This document shows, one piece after another, positions 1 to 7,578 of a stretch of 57,824 nt of DNA. The notes beneath the pieces were generated by a model. The model made no database searches and was not told the origin of the DNA. It saw only the letters and a list, made by a program, of their open reading frames with translations. This DNA comes from Methylobacterium dankookense (GTDB lineage: Bacteria; Pseudomonadota; Alphaproteobacteria; Rhizobiales; Beijerinckiaceae), in assembly GCF_902141855.1 (NCBI RefSeq), contig NZ_CABFVH010000035.1, forward strand, positions 1 to 57,824, written 5' to 3'. Made by a program: the position numbers and the translations under genes. Positions within the stretch are counted from its first letter, which is position 1. Every line of letters starts with the position of its first letter.

Positions 1-24
1 ATCCGTCAGGTCGAACCGCGCCAT
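1..24 (-). CDS. IS5-family transposase, N-terminus only (runs off window)
   Basis: Only eight codons are present, reading MARFDLTD from the ATG at the complement of 22-24. This matches the usual opening of IS5-family transposases (M-[AS]-R-F-D-L-T-D, normally continuing toward an acidic-W-x-x-[IL] segment), as known from the family. A good Shine-Dalgarno sequence lies 7-12 bases upstream. Everything downstream is outside the window, so whether the gene is intact is unknown. The identification rests on eight residues plus their position after a ribosome-binding site. Confidence 0.6.
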
Positions 25-57
25 CCAGAACCCTCCCTCGCCAGAGGGTTAACGACG
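1..57 (-). mobile_element. Edge of an IS5-like insertion sequence (partial)
   Basis: The window opens inside the 5' end of what looks like an IS5-family element on the minus strand: a ribosome-binding site (GGAGGG in the complement of about 31-36) followed by the first eight codons of a transposase. A short inverted repeat (AACCCT at 29-34, AGGGTT at 45-50) and a TTAA at 49-52 lie just outside and may mark the end, but the true terminal repeat cannot be fixed without the rest of the element. The boundary is an estimate. Confidence 0.5.
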
Positions 58-121
58 GCACGCCTCACCCGTGCCCACCGTTATGGGTTCGCGACCTAGG
101 GTTGCAGAAGGCTTGCCGATC

Positions 122-364
122 ATGCCCGCGGAACGCGTTGCCGCTTTCCGTTCTCCACGTCCCCCTCGCCCGATCGGCGAGTTGGATGTCGTGACGGTGC
201 TCGTGCCGGTGCAGACCGACGAGGGCGAGCCGATCGCGGCCGGCACCGAGGGTACGGTGGTGGCCGTCTGGGCGGAGGGAACGGCCTTCGACATCGAATT
301 CGACGAGCCGGTGCTCGGACTGGCAACCGTAAGCAGCGGGAGCGTGGCGCGCCTGGGCGATTAG
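122..364 (+). CDS. DUF4926 domain-containing protein
   Basis: An 80-residue protein whose core (about residues 18-78) reads as the DUF4926 fold: ELDVVTVLVPV, then GTEGTVVAVW and an acidic FDIEFDEP strand, the pattern of a small SH3-like beta barrel. The ATG at 122 is preferred because AGAAGG lies at 105-110 at good spacing; an upstream in-frame GTG at 71 would add 17 residues that do not look like the family. The stop is three bases before the GTG of the DUF6883 gene, so the two are surely co-transcribed. The biochemical function is unknown. The pairing of these two families recurs in genomes, to my recollection, and suggests the proteins act together. Confidence 0.75.
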   Translation: MPAERVAAFRSPRPPRPIGELDVVTVLVPVQTDEGEPIAAGTEGTVVAVWAEGTAFDIEFDEPVLGLATVSSGSVARLGD

Positions 365-367
365 GCC

Positions 368-709
368 GTGATCGGATTGGTGCCCTGGCCATCCGGGCAC
401 ATCGTCCCGACCAGGAAACTGACCGGCGACCTGCTCGACCCGAACCACTCGCAGGGGGCGGCCAAGTGCCGGTTCCTGACCGCGTTCGGCTTCCACCCGC
501 AGGATCCGGCTGCGCTCGAACGCGCGCTCCTCGCTCATGCGAGCCCGGCGAACTTCCTCGACATCCAAGTCAGCCCCTACGGCCTGCGGTTCCGGCAGCA
601 TGGTCCTATGCCGACACCGGTCGAGGCGGATCCGGTGGTCCGGTCGATCTGGCAGATCGATCCGTCCACCGGGCTCGCCCGTTTCGTGACGCTCAAGCCC
701 GCCCGGTGA
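368..709 (+). CDS. DUF6883 domain-containing protein
   Basis: A 113-residue protein starting at GTG, coupled to the DUF4926 gene with a 3-base gap. It shows the DUF6883 layout: an RKLTGDLLDPNHSQGAAKCRF segment (residues 16-36; compare the family's RKLxxYLLNPxHxxGxxKAxxF), a helical middle with FGFHPQDPAALERALL, and a C-terminal strand pair with VVRSIWQID and FVTLKPAR. No signal peptide or membrane segment is seen. Its 3' end overlaps by 17 bases, tail to tail, the end of the DUF6468 flagellar gene. DUF6883 domains also occur in larger toxin-like proteins, as I recall, so a toxin or conflict role is possible but unproven. Confidence 0.75.
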   Translation: MIGLVPWPSGHIVPTRKLTGDLLDPNHSQGAAKCRFLTAFGFHPQDPAALERALLAHASPANFLDIQVSPYGLRFRQHGPMPTPVEADPVVRSIWQIDPSTGLARFVTLKPAR

Positions 710-1004
710 GGCCGCTCTCCGTCCGCGCCGCGACGAGCGCGCCGCGCGCGGCCTCGAGCTCGGCGAGTGCCGCCTTCGCCTCCTCGATCTTGAGGCTCAA
801 GGCGTCCAGCACCTCGCGGCCCTCGCCCGCGAAGCTCCGCACCGCCTCGCCCGCGCTCGCGAGCGCGTGGCCGGAGGCGGCCATGGCGCGGCCGTACTCG
901 GCCTGGGTGCGATCGAGGCGCTTCAGCTTGAGATACATCGGCACCACGCAGGCGCTGGTGCCGAGAAGCGCGGCGAGCAGCACGCCGTCGACGAGGCCCG
1001 TCAT
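693..1004 (-). CDS. DUF6468 domain-containing protein (flagellar cluster)
   Basis: A 103-residue protein with one N-terminal membrane segment (about residues 5-25, VDGVLLAALLGTSACVVPMYL) followed by a long helix of coiled-coil character (residues 27-95: KLKRLDRTQAEYGRAM, then EEAKAALAELEAARGAL). DUF6468 proteins sit next to fliM in Methylobacterium and relatives, and are presumed flagellar or motor associated; the exact role is unknown. The ATG overlaps the fliM stop in an ATGA arrangement, so translation is coupled. The gene order would normally continue with further motility genes, but here the next genes are the convergent DUF6883/DUF4926 pair. Confidence 0.8.
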   Translation of the reverse strand: MTGLVDGVLLAALLGTSACVVPMYLKLKRLDRTQAEYGRAMAASGHALASAGEAVRSFAGEGREVLDALSLKIEEAKAALAELEAARGALVAARTESGLTGRA

Positions 1005-1924
1005 GGGAGCGCGTCCTTGTCCTGGTTGATGACCTCGTCGATCCGCAGCACGTAGGACCCTTGCGCCTGTCCGGCATGGGCCCAGAACAGCGGCCGGTCG
1101 TTGCCCTCGAGCTTGATCCGGGTCGTGGGCGTCGCGTCGAGCCCGATCACCTGGCCGACCTGCAGCCCGGCGATCTCGCCGAGCGTGAGGTGGCGCTCCT
1201 CCAGCACGGCCCGCAGCGTCACCTCGGTCTTCTGCACCTCGGCGGCGATCTGCTGCGACCAGCGCGGGTCGCGCGCGGTCGACTCGCCGGTGAGCACCTT
1301 GGCGAGGCCCGGGCGGAGCGGGTTGAGCACGCTCTGCGGGATGACGAGGAACATCTCGCCGCCGCGGTTGAGCGCCTGGAACAGGAACTTCGCCTGCACC
1401 GCCTTGTTCGAGCGACGGCCGATCACCGCGAATTCCATGCGGGTCTCGGTCCGCTCCAGGCGGAACGGCGTCTGCGAGACGAGGCCGAAGGAGGATTCGA
1501 GCGCCCGGCCGACCTGCTCGAACACCATCTGGGCGACGCGCAGCTCGATCGCCGAGAAGGCGCGCTCGTCCTCCACCGGCGGCTCGGAGCCGTCCGAGCC
1601 GAACAGCACCTCGACCATGGTGAAGAGGAAGTCGCGGTCGAGCCCGACGAGGACGTGCCCGTCCCATTCGGGAGCGTGGAAGATGCCGACCACGGCGTTG
1701 GCGTCGTAGGCGTCGAGAAACTCGCCGAAGCGCCCGCTCTCGACCCCGGAGAGCGAGTAGAAGATCGTGGAGGCGACCCGGTGCTTGAGCGCGTCCCCGC
1801 AGGCGGTCGCCAACCTGTCGAAGATGAGCTGCAGCATCGGCAGCCGGTCGAGGGACAGGCCGGCGGCGGCCTGGATGCGCGCGCGGATATCCGCCGGCTC
1901 GCGCTGAATCATGGGCTCGCTCAT
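1001..1924 (-). CDS. fliM: Flagellar motor switch protein FliM
   Basis: A 307-residue FliM, the rotor protein that binds the C-ring and controls switching. The middle CheC-like domain (about 40-220: FYSLSGVESGRFGEFLDAYD, then HVLVGLDRDFLFTMVEVLFG) and the C-terminal SpoA/FliN-like domain (about 235-305: EVTLRAVLEERHLTLGEIAGLQVGQVIGL) are clear. The start is taken as ATG 1924, one base after the motA stop; an upstream ATG at 1948 would overlap motA by 23 bases. The usual N-terminal CheY-binding peptide (SQxEIDALL-like) is absent with either start. The gene forms a motA-fliM-DUF6468 operon. Confidence 0.93.
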   Translation of the reverse strand: MSEPMIQREPADIRARIQAAAGLSLDRLPMLQLIFDRLATACGDALKHRVASTIFYSLSGVESGRFGEFLDAYDANAVVGIFHAPEWDGHVLVGLDRDFLFTMVEVLFGSDGSEPPVEDERAFSAIELRVAQMVFEQVGRALESSFGLVSQTPFRLERTETRMEFAVIGRRSNKAVQAKFLFQALNRGGEMFLVIPQSVLNPLRPGLAKVLTGESTARDPRWSQQIAAEVQKTEVTLRAVLEERHLTLGEIAGLQVGQVIGLDATPTTRIKLEGNDRPLFWAHAGQAQGSYVLRIDEVINQDKDALP

Positions 1925-1925
1925 C

Positions 1926-2795
1926 TCAGGCGGCTTCCGCGCGGGCACCCGGGACGGTGGCGGCCTCGACCTCGTCGATGGTCGGCCGGTCGGCGGAGGC
2001 GATGCCCTTGCGGCCGTGCTCGATCGCGACCTGGGGCAGCGCGCCGTTCATGTAGGCGATCAGGCTCTGCTTGGCGATCGTGTAGACGGCGCATTGCTTC
2101 TCGCGCACGCCCTTGATCTTGACGGCGAGCGGGGCGAGCACCCCGTAGGAGGCGAACACGCCGAAGAAGGTGCCCACCAGCGCCGCGCCGATCAGGCCGC
2201 CGAGGATCTGGGGCGACTGGTCGAGGGCGCCCATCGCCTTCACGATGCCGAGCACCGCCGCGACGATGCCGAGCGCGGGCAGCGCCTCGGCCACCGTGTT
2301 GACCGCGTTGTAGGGCTTCAGCGCGCTCTTCTTGTGCGTGCCGATCTCCTCCTCCATCAGCGCCTCGATCTCGTGGGAGCGGGCGTTGCCGATGAGGATC
2401 AGGCGGCAATAGTCGCAGATGAACAGCACCAGGTCCTGGTTCTTGGTGACGTCGGGATAGTTCTTGAAGATCTCGGAATTGGCCGGGTCGTCGAAATGCG
2501 TCTCGACCTCGTTGCGCGGCTTGGTCTTCAGCTCGCGCAGCAGGGCGTGCAGCAGGCCGAGCAGCGAGAGGTAGTCCTTGCGCTTGGGCACCTTGTCGGT
2601 GATCGCCTCCATCGTGGCCTTGCCGGAATCGATCACCGTCTTCATCGGGTTGGCCATCACCATGCCGCCGATGGCCATGCCGCCGATGATCACGAACTCC
2701 CAGGGCTGCCAGATCACGATCAGGTGGCCGCCCATGGCGACGAAGCCGCCGAGCATGCAGCCAATCGCGATCAGCAGGCCGATTCCGATGCCCAT
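1926..2795 (-). CDS. motA: Flagellar motor stator protein MotA
   Basis: A 289-residue MotA, the proton-channel stator subunit that works with MotB in the inner membrane. Four membrane segments are visible: two at residues 2-24 and 31-50, then after a long cytoplasmic loop two at about 170-190 and 198-226. The conserved prolines fall at P173 (EALPALGIV) and P222 (VLAPLAVK), the same numbers as in E. coli MotA. Charged loop residues thought to contact FliG are present around 130-150 (CRLILIGNARSHEIEALMEEE). A Shine-Dalgarno GGGGGA lies about 8-13 bases upstream. It heads the motA-fliM-DUF6468 run; motB is not in this window. Confidence 0.95.
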   Translation of the reverse strand: MGIGIGLLIAIGCMLGGFVAMGGHLIVIWQPWEFVIIGGMAIGGMVMANPMKTVIDSGKATMEAITDKVPKRKDYLSLLGLLHALLRELKTKPRNEVETHFDDPANSEIFKNYPDVTKNQDLVLFICDYCRLILIGNARSHEIEALMEEEIGTHKKSALKPYNAVNTVAEALPALGIVAAVLGIVKAMGALDQSPQILGGLIGAALVGTFFGVFASYGVLAPLAVKIKGVREKQCAVYTIAKQSLIAYMNGALPQVAIEHGRKGIASADRPTIDEVEAATVPGARAEAA

Positions 2796-3115
2796 GGATC
2801 GAGGTCCCCCGGCGCCTCATGCGCCGCCATTCCAGGGGCCGGGCTTAGGGGCCATGGCTTGCGCGGAGCTTTTTTCGGGCCCAGCCCGGGCGCCCGGCAA
2901 GGACGGCGGCGACTGTCAACGCCGAACCGGCGGGATCGCGCAAGGCCTGGGGCGGTCTGTCTCAAGTCCGCGGAATCACTGGGGAAACCTTGACCCCCCG
3001 CGAGCCGTCATGCCAGGAATGGCCCGCCCCGCGCACAAGCGGGGCAGGCGGGCACGAGACCCGCGAGACGGCGGCCGGCCCAGGATGGCCGGGCCGCCCG
3101 CAGGGAGGATACCGG
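2796..3115. other. Divergent intergenic region between motA and livJ-like gene
   Basis: A 320-base gap that must hold the motA promoter (minus) and the liv operon promoter (plus). The end near livJ carries two GC-rich inverted repeats (3022-3053 and 3071-3097), listed separately. A run of six T at about 2871-2876 follows no strong stem. No open frame here looks coding. Confidence 0.6.
3022..3097 (+). promoter_or_regulatory. Double hairpin in the liv operon leader
   Basis: Two adjacent GC-rich stem-loops sit directly before the ribosome-binding site (AGGGAGGA, 3102-3109). Stem 1 pairs GCCCGCCCCGC (3022-3032) with GCGGGGC and GGCGGGC (3039-3045, 3047-3053; one bulged A). Stem 2 pairs GCGGCCGGCC (3071-3080) with GGCCGGGCCGC (3087-3097; one bulge). 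They could form a leader structure affecting translation or elongation. Chance structure in 70% GC DNA is the alternative. Confidence 0.35.
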
Positions 3116-4300
3116 ATGCTGCGCAGAGCCCTCGCGGCCGCGGCGGTGACGCTCGGCCTCGCGGCCGGCTTCCCGGCGCGCGCGCAAGAGACCCGGCAAG
3201 AGATCCGGGAGGTGGTGGTCGGCGCGCACATGCCGCTGACCGGCTCCCTCGCCCGCTCCGGCCAGGCCTTCGACGAGGGCATGAAGGTCGCGGTGCGCCT
3301 GTTCAACGAGACCTCGCCGAGGCTGAAGATCCGGCTCCAGGTGATCGACGACGAGAGCGCGCCGGCCAAGGCCGTCTCGGCGGTGGAGAAGCTCGTCTCG
3401 GACGGGGCGGTGGCCCTGATCGGCGGCTACGGCTCGAACATCGTCGGCCCGGCCTCCGACGCCGCCAGCAAGCTCGCCACCACCTACATCACCGCCGGCG
3501 CGGTGAGCGACGAGCTGACCGCGCGCGGGCTCAAGACCTTCTTCCGCATCAACAACAATGCCGGCTACCAGCGCGGCATGGCCGGGCTGATCGCCGAGCT
3601 GAAGCCGGCCTCCGTCTCGATCCTCGCCTCGACCAAGGAAGCCCCGGCGCTCCTCGCCAAGGGCCTCGCGAAGGATCTCGGGGCGGCCGGCATCAAGGTC
3701 ACGGTGCACGAATTCGACCCGGCGATCTCCGACTTCAAGCCGCTGATCAACAAGGTGAAACTGCAGGACAAATCCGAGATCCTGCTGATGTCGGCCTATG
3801 AGAACGACTATGTCGGCATCATCCGCGCCGCCAAGGTGCTCAAGCCCCCGGTGAAGCTCGTGGTCGGCGCGTGGTCCCTCGCGACGCCGAAGATGTACAC
3901 CGAGTTCCCGGACCTGATGAACAACGTGGTCGGCACATCCTTCCTGCCCTTCCCGGTGGCGGTGAAGGACGAGGAGGGCCGCCGTTTCGCCGAGGCCTAC
4001 AAACAGGCCTACAACAAGGACATCGAGTACCTCTCCACCTTGAGCTTCGTGGAGACCACGATCCTGGCCGAGGCCATCGCCAAGGCCGCGGAGGCTGGCA
4101 CGCTCAAGACCGGCGGCCTGCCCGAGGCCCTGCGCGCCACCGACCGCAGGACCCTGCTCGGCCCGGTGAAGTTCGACGCCACCGGCGACAACCCGCTCTT
4201 TTCCCTCGCCATGGGCCAGCACCGGTCTGGGCAGATCGTCCTCGTCTCGCCGCCCGCTGCCGCCACCGGCCCGATCAGCTACCCCGCGCTGCCCTGGTGA
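3116..4300 (+). CDS. ABC transporter substrate-binding protein, LivJ/branched-chain amino-acid type
   Basis: A 394-residue periplasmic binding protein (type I fold, peripla_BP_6 family) for a HAAT-type importer. It starts at ATG 3116 behind AGGGAGGA and has a Sec signal peptide (residues 1-23, MLRRALAAAAVTLGLAAGFPARA) cleaved before QE. The mature part begins with the family pattern VVVGAHMPLTGSLARSGQAF, followed by VIDDESAPAKAVSAVEKLVSDG and LIGGYGSN. It is the first gene of a six-gene plus-strand operon with two permeases, two ATPases and a nitronate monooxygenase. The ligand cannot be read from sequence; amino acids, amides or nitro compounds are possible. Confidence 0.88.
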   Translation: MLRRALAAAAVTLGLAAGFPARAQETRQEIREVVVGAHMPLTGSLARSGQAFDEGMKVAVRLFNETSPRLKIRLQVIDDESAPAKAVSAVEKLVSDGAVALIGGYGSNIVGPASDAASKLATTYITAGAVSDELTARGLKTFFRINNNAGYQRGMAGLIAELKPASVSILASTKEAPALLAKGLAKDLGAAGIKVTVHEFDPAISDFKPLINKVKLQDKSEILLMSAYENDYVGIIRAAKVLKPPVKLVVGAWSLATPKMYTEFPDLMNNVVGTSFLPFPVAVKDEEGRRFAEAYKQAYNKDIEYLSTLSFVETTILAEAIAKAAEAGTLKTGGLPEALRATDRRTLLGPVKFDATGDNPLFSLAMGQHRSGQIVLVSPPAAATGPISYPALPW

Positions 4301-4304
4301 GGGC

Positions 4305-5177
4305 ATGCTCGACCTGATCCTGCAGGCGCTGTTCTCGGGCCTCCTGATCGGCGGCGTCTACGCCCTGGTGGCGCTCGGCCTCGCCCTATCCTTCGGGGCC
4401 ATGCGCATCATCAACCTCGCCCATGGCGAGCTGGTGCTGATCGCGGCCTACGCCGCCTATGTCGTGGAGGCGCGCGGCGGGGTCTCGCCCTATTGGGCAA
4501 TCCCGCTCGCCCTCGTCGTCGTGTCCGGCGTCAGTGCGGTGCTATTCCTGATGATCGATCGGATCCGCGAGCACCGCGAATTGAACTCGCTGATCCTCAC
4601 CTACGGGGTCGGCATCGTGCTCACCAACGCCGTGCTGCTGGCCTTCGCCAGCGACGTGCGCACCACCACGGCCCCGGCGCTCCAGGACGCGGTGACGATC
4701 GGCCCGGTCTACGCCATGGCCGGCGAGATCGTGGCCTTCGCGCTCAGCCTCGTCCTCATGGTCGCCCTGTGGTGGTGGCTGAAGCGGAGCTGGTACGGAC
4801 GCGCCGTGCGCGCCGTCTCCTCGAACCGGGCGGCGGCGATGCTGATGGGGATCAACCCGCTGCGCACCGAGTTGGTCGCCTTCCTCGTCGCCGGGGCGCT
4901 CGCGAGCTTCGCGGGGGTCGCCCTCTACACGATGAGCGTGGTCCAGCCGGCGCTCGGCCACGCGCTCACCGTGAAGGCCTTCATCGTCACGGTGCTGGCC
5001 GGCGTTGGCTCGATCCCGGGCGTGTTCCTGGCCGCCCTGCTGCTCGGCGTCACCGAGGCGCTGACCGTGACGCTGGCGAGCTCCGCCCTGCAGGAACTCG
5101 CCGGCATGGTGCTGTTCCTCCTCGTCCTGTTCCTCCTGCCGAGCGGGCTGTTCGGCGCCCGCGCCCGGCGGGGCTGA
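4305..5177 (+). CDS. Branched-chain amino-acid type ABC transporter permease, LivH-like
   Basis: A 290-residue inner-membrane permease of the LivH family. The family opening is present (LLIGGVYALVALGLALSFGAMRIINLAHGELVLIAAY, residues about 10-45) and the cytoplasmic EAA-like loop AVRAVSSNRAAAMLMGINPLR lies near 168-188. About eight membrane segments are apparent. The gene begins four bases after the binding-protein stop, with GGTGAGGG as ribosome-binding site. It should pair with the LivM-like permease downstream to form the channel. Confidence 0.92.
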   Translation: MLDLILQALFSGLLIGGVYALVALGLALSFGAMRIINLAHGELVLIAAYAAYVVEARGGVSPYWAIPLALVVVSGVSAVLFLMIDRIREHRELNSLILTYGVGIVLTNAVLLAFASDVRTTTAPALQDAVTIGPVYAMAGEIVAFALSLVLMVALWWWLKRSWYGRAVRAVSSNRAAAMLMGINPLRTELVAFLVAGALASFAGVALYTMSVVQPALGHALTVKAFIVTVLAGVGSIPGVFLAALLLGVTEALTVTLASSALQELAGMVLFLLVLFLLPSGLFGARARRG

Positions 5178-5200
5178 TCTTGGAGGGAGGAACCTCGGAC

Positions 5201-6169
5201 ATGGCATCATCGCCGCGCCCGCCGCTGCCGGGCCTCGCCCTCGCCGCCGCCTTCCTCATCCTCGCGGCGTTGCCGCTCGTGCTGGGTGCAAGCAACTACC
5301 TGCTCGGCCTGCTGATCTCGGCGCTGATCCTGGCGGGCGTGGCACTGGCCTGGGCGCTCCTCGGCAATCTCGGCGGCATGGTCTCGTTCGGGCATGCCGC
5401 CTTCTTCGGAGTCGGGGGCTATGCCTCGGCGCTGCTGGCGGGCAAGCTCGGCCTGCCCGTGCTGCTCGCCGTGCCCCTGAGCGGCCTCTTCGCGGCGCTC
5501 GCCTCGCTCGCCATGTTGCCGGCGCTCCGCCTGTCGGGGCCCTATTTCGCGCTGGCCATCCTCGCCTACGCGCAGATCTTCCGCATCCTCGCCACCGAGG
5601 CGTCGTCGCTCACCGGCGGGGCGGCGGGACTCCAGCGCTATCCCGGCCTGCCGACCGTGCTCGGGCTCGACCTCGCGAGCCGGCCCGGGGCCTACACCCT
5701 CCTCGTCGCGCTGGTGGCCCTGTGCTGCCTCGCCTATGCCGCGATCCGGCGCTCCGCGGTCGGCCTCGCGCTCCGGGCCATCGCCGAGAGCGAGGACGCG
5801 ACCCGCGTCGTCGGCGTCAACAGCGTGCTCCTCAAATCCTGGATGCTGCTGCTCTCGGCCTTCATCACCGGCCTGTTCGGAGCCCTCAACGCCCACATCA
5901 TCGGCTTCCTGGAGCCGGACTACGCCTTCTCGGGGTCGTGGAGCGTGCTGCCGATCATCGCGAGCGTGTTCGGCGGCTACCGCACGGTGCTGGGGCCGGT
6001 GGGCGGAGCGGTCGTGATCTACCTGTTCGATCAGGTGGTGGCGAAGGGGCTGATCGCGGTGGGTCACCAGATCCTGCTCGGGCTCCTGCTCGTGGGCATG
6101 GTGCTGGCGGCGCCGAACGGTCTCCTCGGGCTGCGGTGGCGCAGGGGAGGCTCCCGTGCTGGCGCTTGA
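5201..6169 (+). CDS. Branched-chain amino-acid type ABC transporter permease, LivM-like
   Basis: A 322-residue permease starting at ATG 5201 behind GGAGGGAGG (5182-5190). It carries the LivM hallmark GNLGGMVSFGHAAFFGVGGYASALLA (about residues 60-86), the cytoplasmic coupling segment GLALRAIAESEDATRVVGVN (about 188-207), and the late GGYRTVLGPVGGA segment (about 258-270). About eight to ten hydrophobic helices are seen. Its last 14 bases overlap the GTG start of the livG-like gene, implying translational coupling. Its partner is the LivH-like permease. Confidence 0.92.
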   Translation: MASSPRPPLPGLALAAAFLILAALPLVLGASNYLLGLLISALILAGVALAWALLGNLGGMVSFGHAAFFGVGGYASALLAGKLGLPVLLAVPLSGLFAALASLAMLPALRLSGPYFALAILAYAQIFRILATEASSLTGGAAGLQRYPGLPTVLGLDLASRPGAYTLLVALVALCCLAYAAIRRSAVGLALRAIAESEDATRVVGVNSVLLKSWMLLLSAFITGLFGALNAHIIGFLEPDYAFSGSWSVLPIIASVFGGYRTVLGPVGGAVVIYLFDQVVAKGLIAVGHQILLGLLLVGMVLAAPNGLLGLRWRRGGSRAGA

Positions 6170-6866
6170 GGCCGTCACGGTCCGCTTCGGCGGCCTCGTG
6201 GCGCTGCGCGAAGTCTCCTTCGCGGTGGCGCAAGGCGAGGTGCTCGGCCTCGTCGGCCCGAACGGGGCCGGCAAGACCACCCTGTTCAACGCCATATCCG
6301 GGCTGATCCGCCCGCGCGGGCGCATCCTGTTCGAGGGACAGGACATCACGAAGGCGCCGCTCCACCGCCGGGCCCGGCTCGGGATCGGCCGCAGCTTCCA
6401 GATCCCGCAGCCGATGAAGCACCTCACCGTGCGCGAGAACCTCGACGTCGCGCAGGTCTTCGGCGCGGGCCGGCGCGATCCGGCGCGGCTCGCCGAGATC
6501 CTCGACGTGATGGATCTCGGGCCCCAGGCCGACCGCGAGGCGGACGGGGCGCTGGCCCTTCAGGAGTTGAAGCGGCTGGAGATCGCCAAGGCGCTCGCCA
6601 CCGAGCCGCGCCTCCTCCTCCTCGACGAGGTGCTCGCCGGCCTGGAGAGCGAGGCCAAGCGGGCCTTCGCCGCCAAGCTGAAGGAGCTGCATGCCCGCTT
6701 CGCGCTCACCATCGTGATCGTGGAGCACGACATCGAGACCATTCTCGGCCTGTGCTCGCGGGCGGTGGTGCTCGATTTCGGGCAGGTCATCGCCGACGGC
6801 GCGCCGGCCGCCGTCTTCCGCGACCCCAAGGTGGTGGCGAGCTATACGGGGGCGACGGATGCCTGA
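6156..6866 (+). CDS. ABC transporter ATP-binding protein, LivG-like
   Basis: A 236-residue ATPase starting at GTG 6156 inside the end of the livM-like gene. Walker A is GPNGAGKTT (about 36-44), Walker B is LLLLDEVLAGLE with the LivG-type DEVLAGL, and the switch histidine is in IVEHDIET. The region that should hold the ABC signature (LSxGQ) reads ALALQELKRLEIAKAL, so the canonical serine-glycine-glycine core is missing although the RLEIAKAL helix is kept. It would pair with the LivF-like ATPase, whose signature is normal. Confidence 0.9.
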   Translation: MLALEAVTVRFGGLVALREVSFAVAQGEVLGLVGPNGAGKTTLFNAISGLIRPRGRILFEGQDITKAPLHRRARLGIGRSFQIPQPMKHLTVRENLDVAQVFGAGRRDPARLAEILDVMDLGPQADREADGALALQELKRLEIAKALATEPRLLLLDEVLAGLESEAKRAFAAKLKELHARFALTIVIVEHDIETILGLCSRAVVLDFGQVIADGAPAAVFRDPKVVASYTGATDA

Positions 6867-7578
6867 GCCGATGCTCGAGACGGTCGACCTGCGCGCCGGC
6901 TACGGCCACATCACCGTGCTCTGGGACGTGTCGCTCCGCTTCCGCGCGGGCGCGCTCACCGCCATCGTCGGCCCGAACGGAGCCGGCAAGACCACGCTGC
7001 TGCGCGCGCTCACCGGCCTCGTCCCCCACCGGGGCACGATCCGCCTCGACGGACGGGCCCTGTCGGGAAAGGCCTGGGATCTCGCCGGGAGCGGCCTCGT
7101 CATGGTGCCGGAGGGCCGCATGGTCTTCCGCGACATGAGCGTGGAGGAGAACCTCCATCTCGGCGCCTATCCGAGGCGCTGCCGGGCCGATCTCGGGCGC
7201 AACCTGGAGCGGGTCTACGGCCTGTTCCCCCGGCTGAAGGAGCGGCGCCACCAGGCGGCGGGCTCGCTCTCGGGAGGCGAGGCGCAGATGGTGGCCCTCG
7301 GGCGCGGCCTGATGGCCGACCCGAAGGTGCTCCTCATCGACGAGCCCTCCCTCGGCCTCGCCCCGGTCATCGTGCAGGAGGTGTTCGGCGTGATCCGCCG
7401 GCTCAAGGAGGCGGGCACCACGATCCTGCTCGTGGAGCAGAACACCCGCATGGCGCTCTCGGTCGCCGACGATGTGCACCTCCTGCGCGGCGGCCGGGTC
7501 CGGCTCAGCGAGCCGGCCGCGGGCCTCGACCTCGACCGGCTGCACGATCTCTACTTCGCCCGGGAGCAGGCGGCATGA
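6859..7578 (+). CDS. ABC transporter ATP-binding protein, LivF-like
   Basis: A 239-residue ATPase of the LivF family with Walker A GPNGAGKTT, Q-loop region MVPEGRMVFRDMSVEENL, an intact signature LSGGEAQMVALGRGL and Walker B LLIDEPSLGLAP, then LLVEQNTRMALSVAD with its LivF-specific switch region. The ATG at 6859 overlaps the livG-like stop by eight bases. The stop at 7576-7578 overlaps the ATG of the nitronate monooxygenase gene (ATGA), so the enzyme is made in step with the importer. Confidence 0.92.
   Translation: MPEPMLETVDLRAGYGHITVLWDVSLRFRAGALTAIVGPNGAGKTTLLRALTGLVPHRGTIRLDGRALSGKAWDLAGSGLVMVPEGRMVFRDMSVEENLHLGAYPRRCRADLGRNLERVYGLFPRLKERRHQAAGSLSGGEAQMVALGRGLMADPKVLLIDEPSLGLAPVIVQEVFGVIRRLKEAGTTILLVEQNTRMALSVADDVHLLRGGRVRLSEPAAGLDLDRLHDLYFAREQAA

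Noticed and set aside
71..121. GTG at 71 as the start of the DUF4926 gene
   Set aside because: The extra 17 residues do not match the family, and a good Shine-Dalgarno sequence lies before ATG 122.
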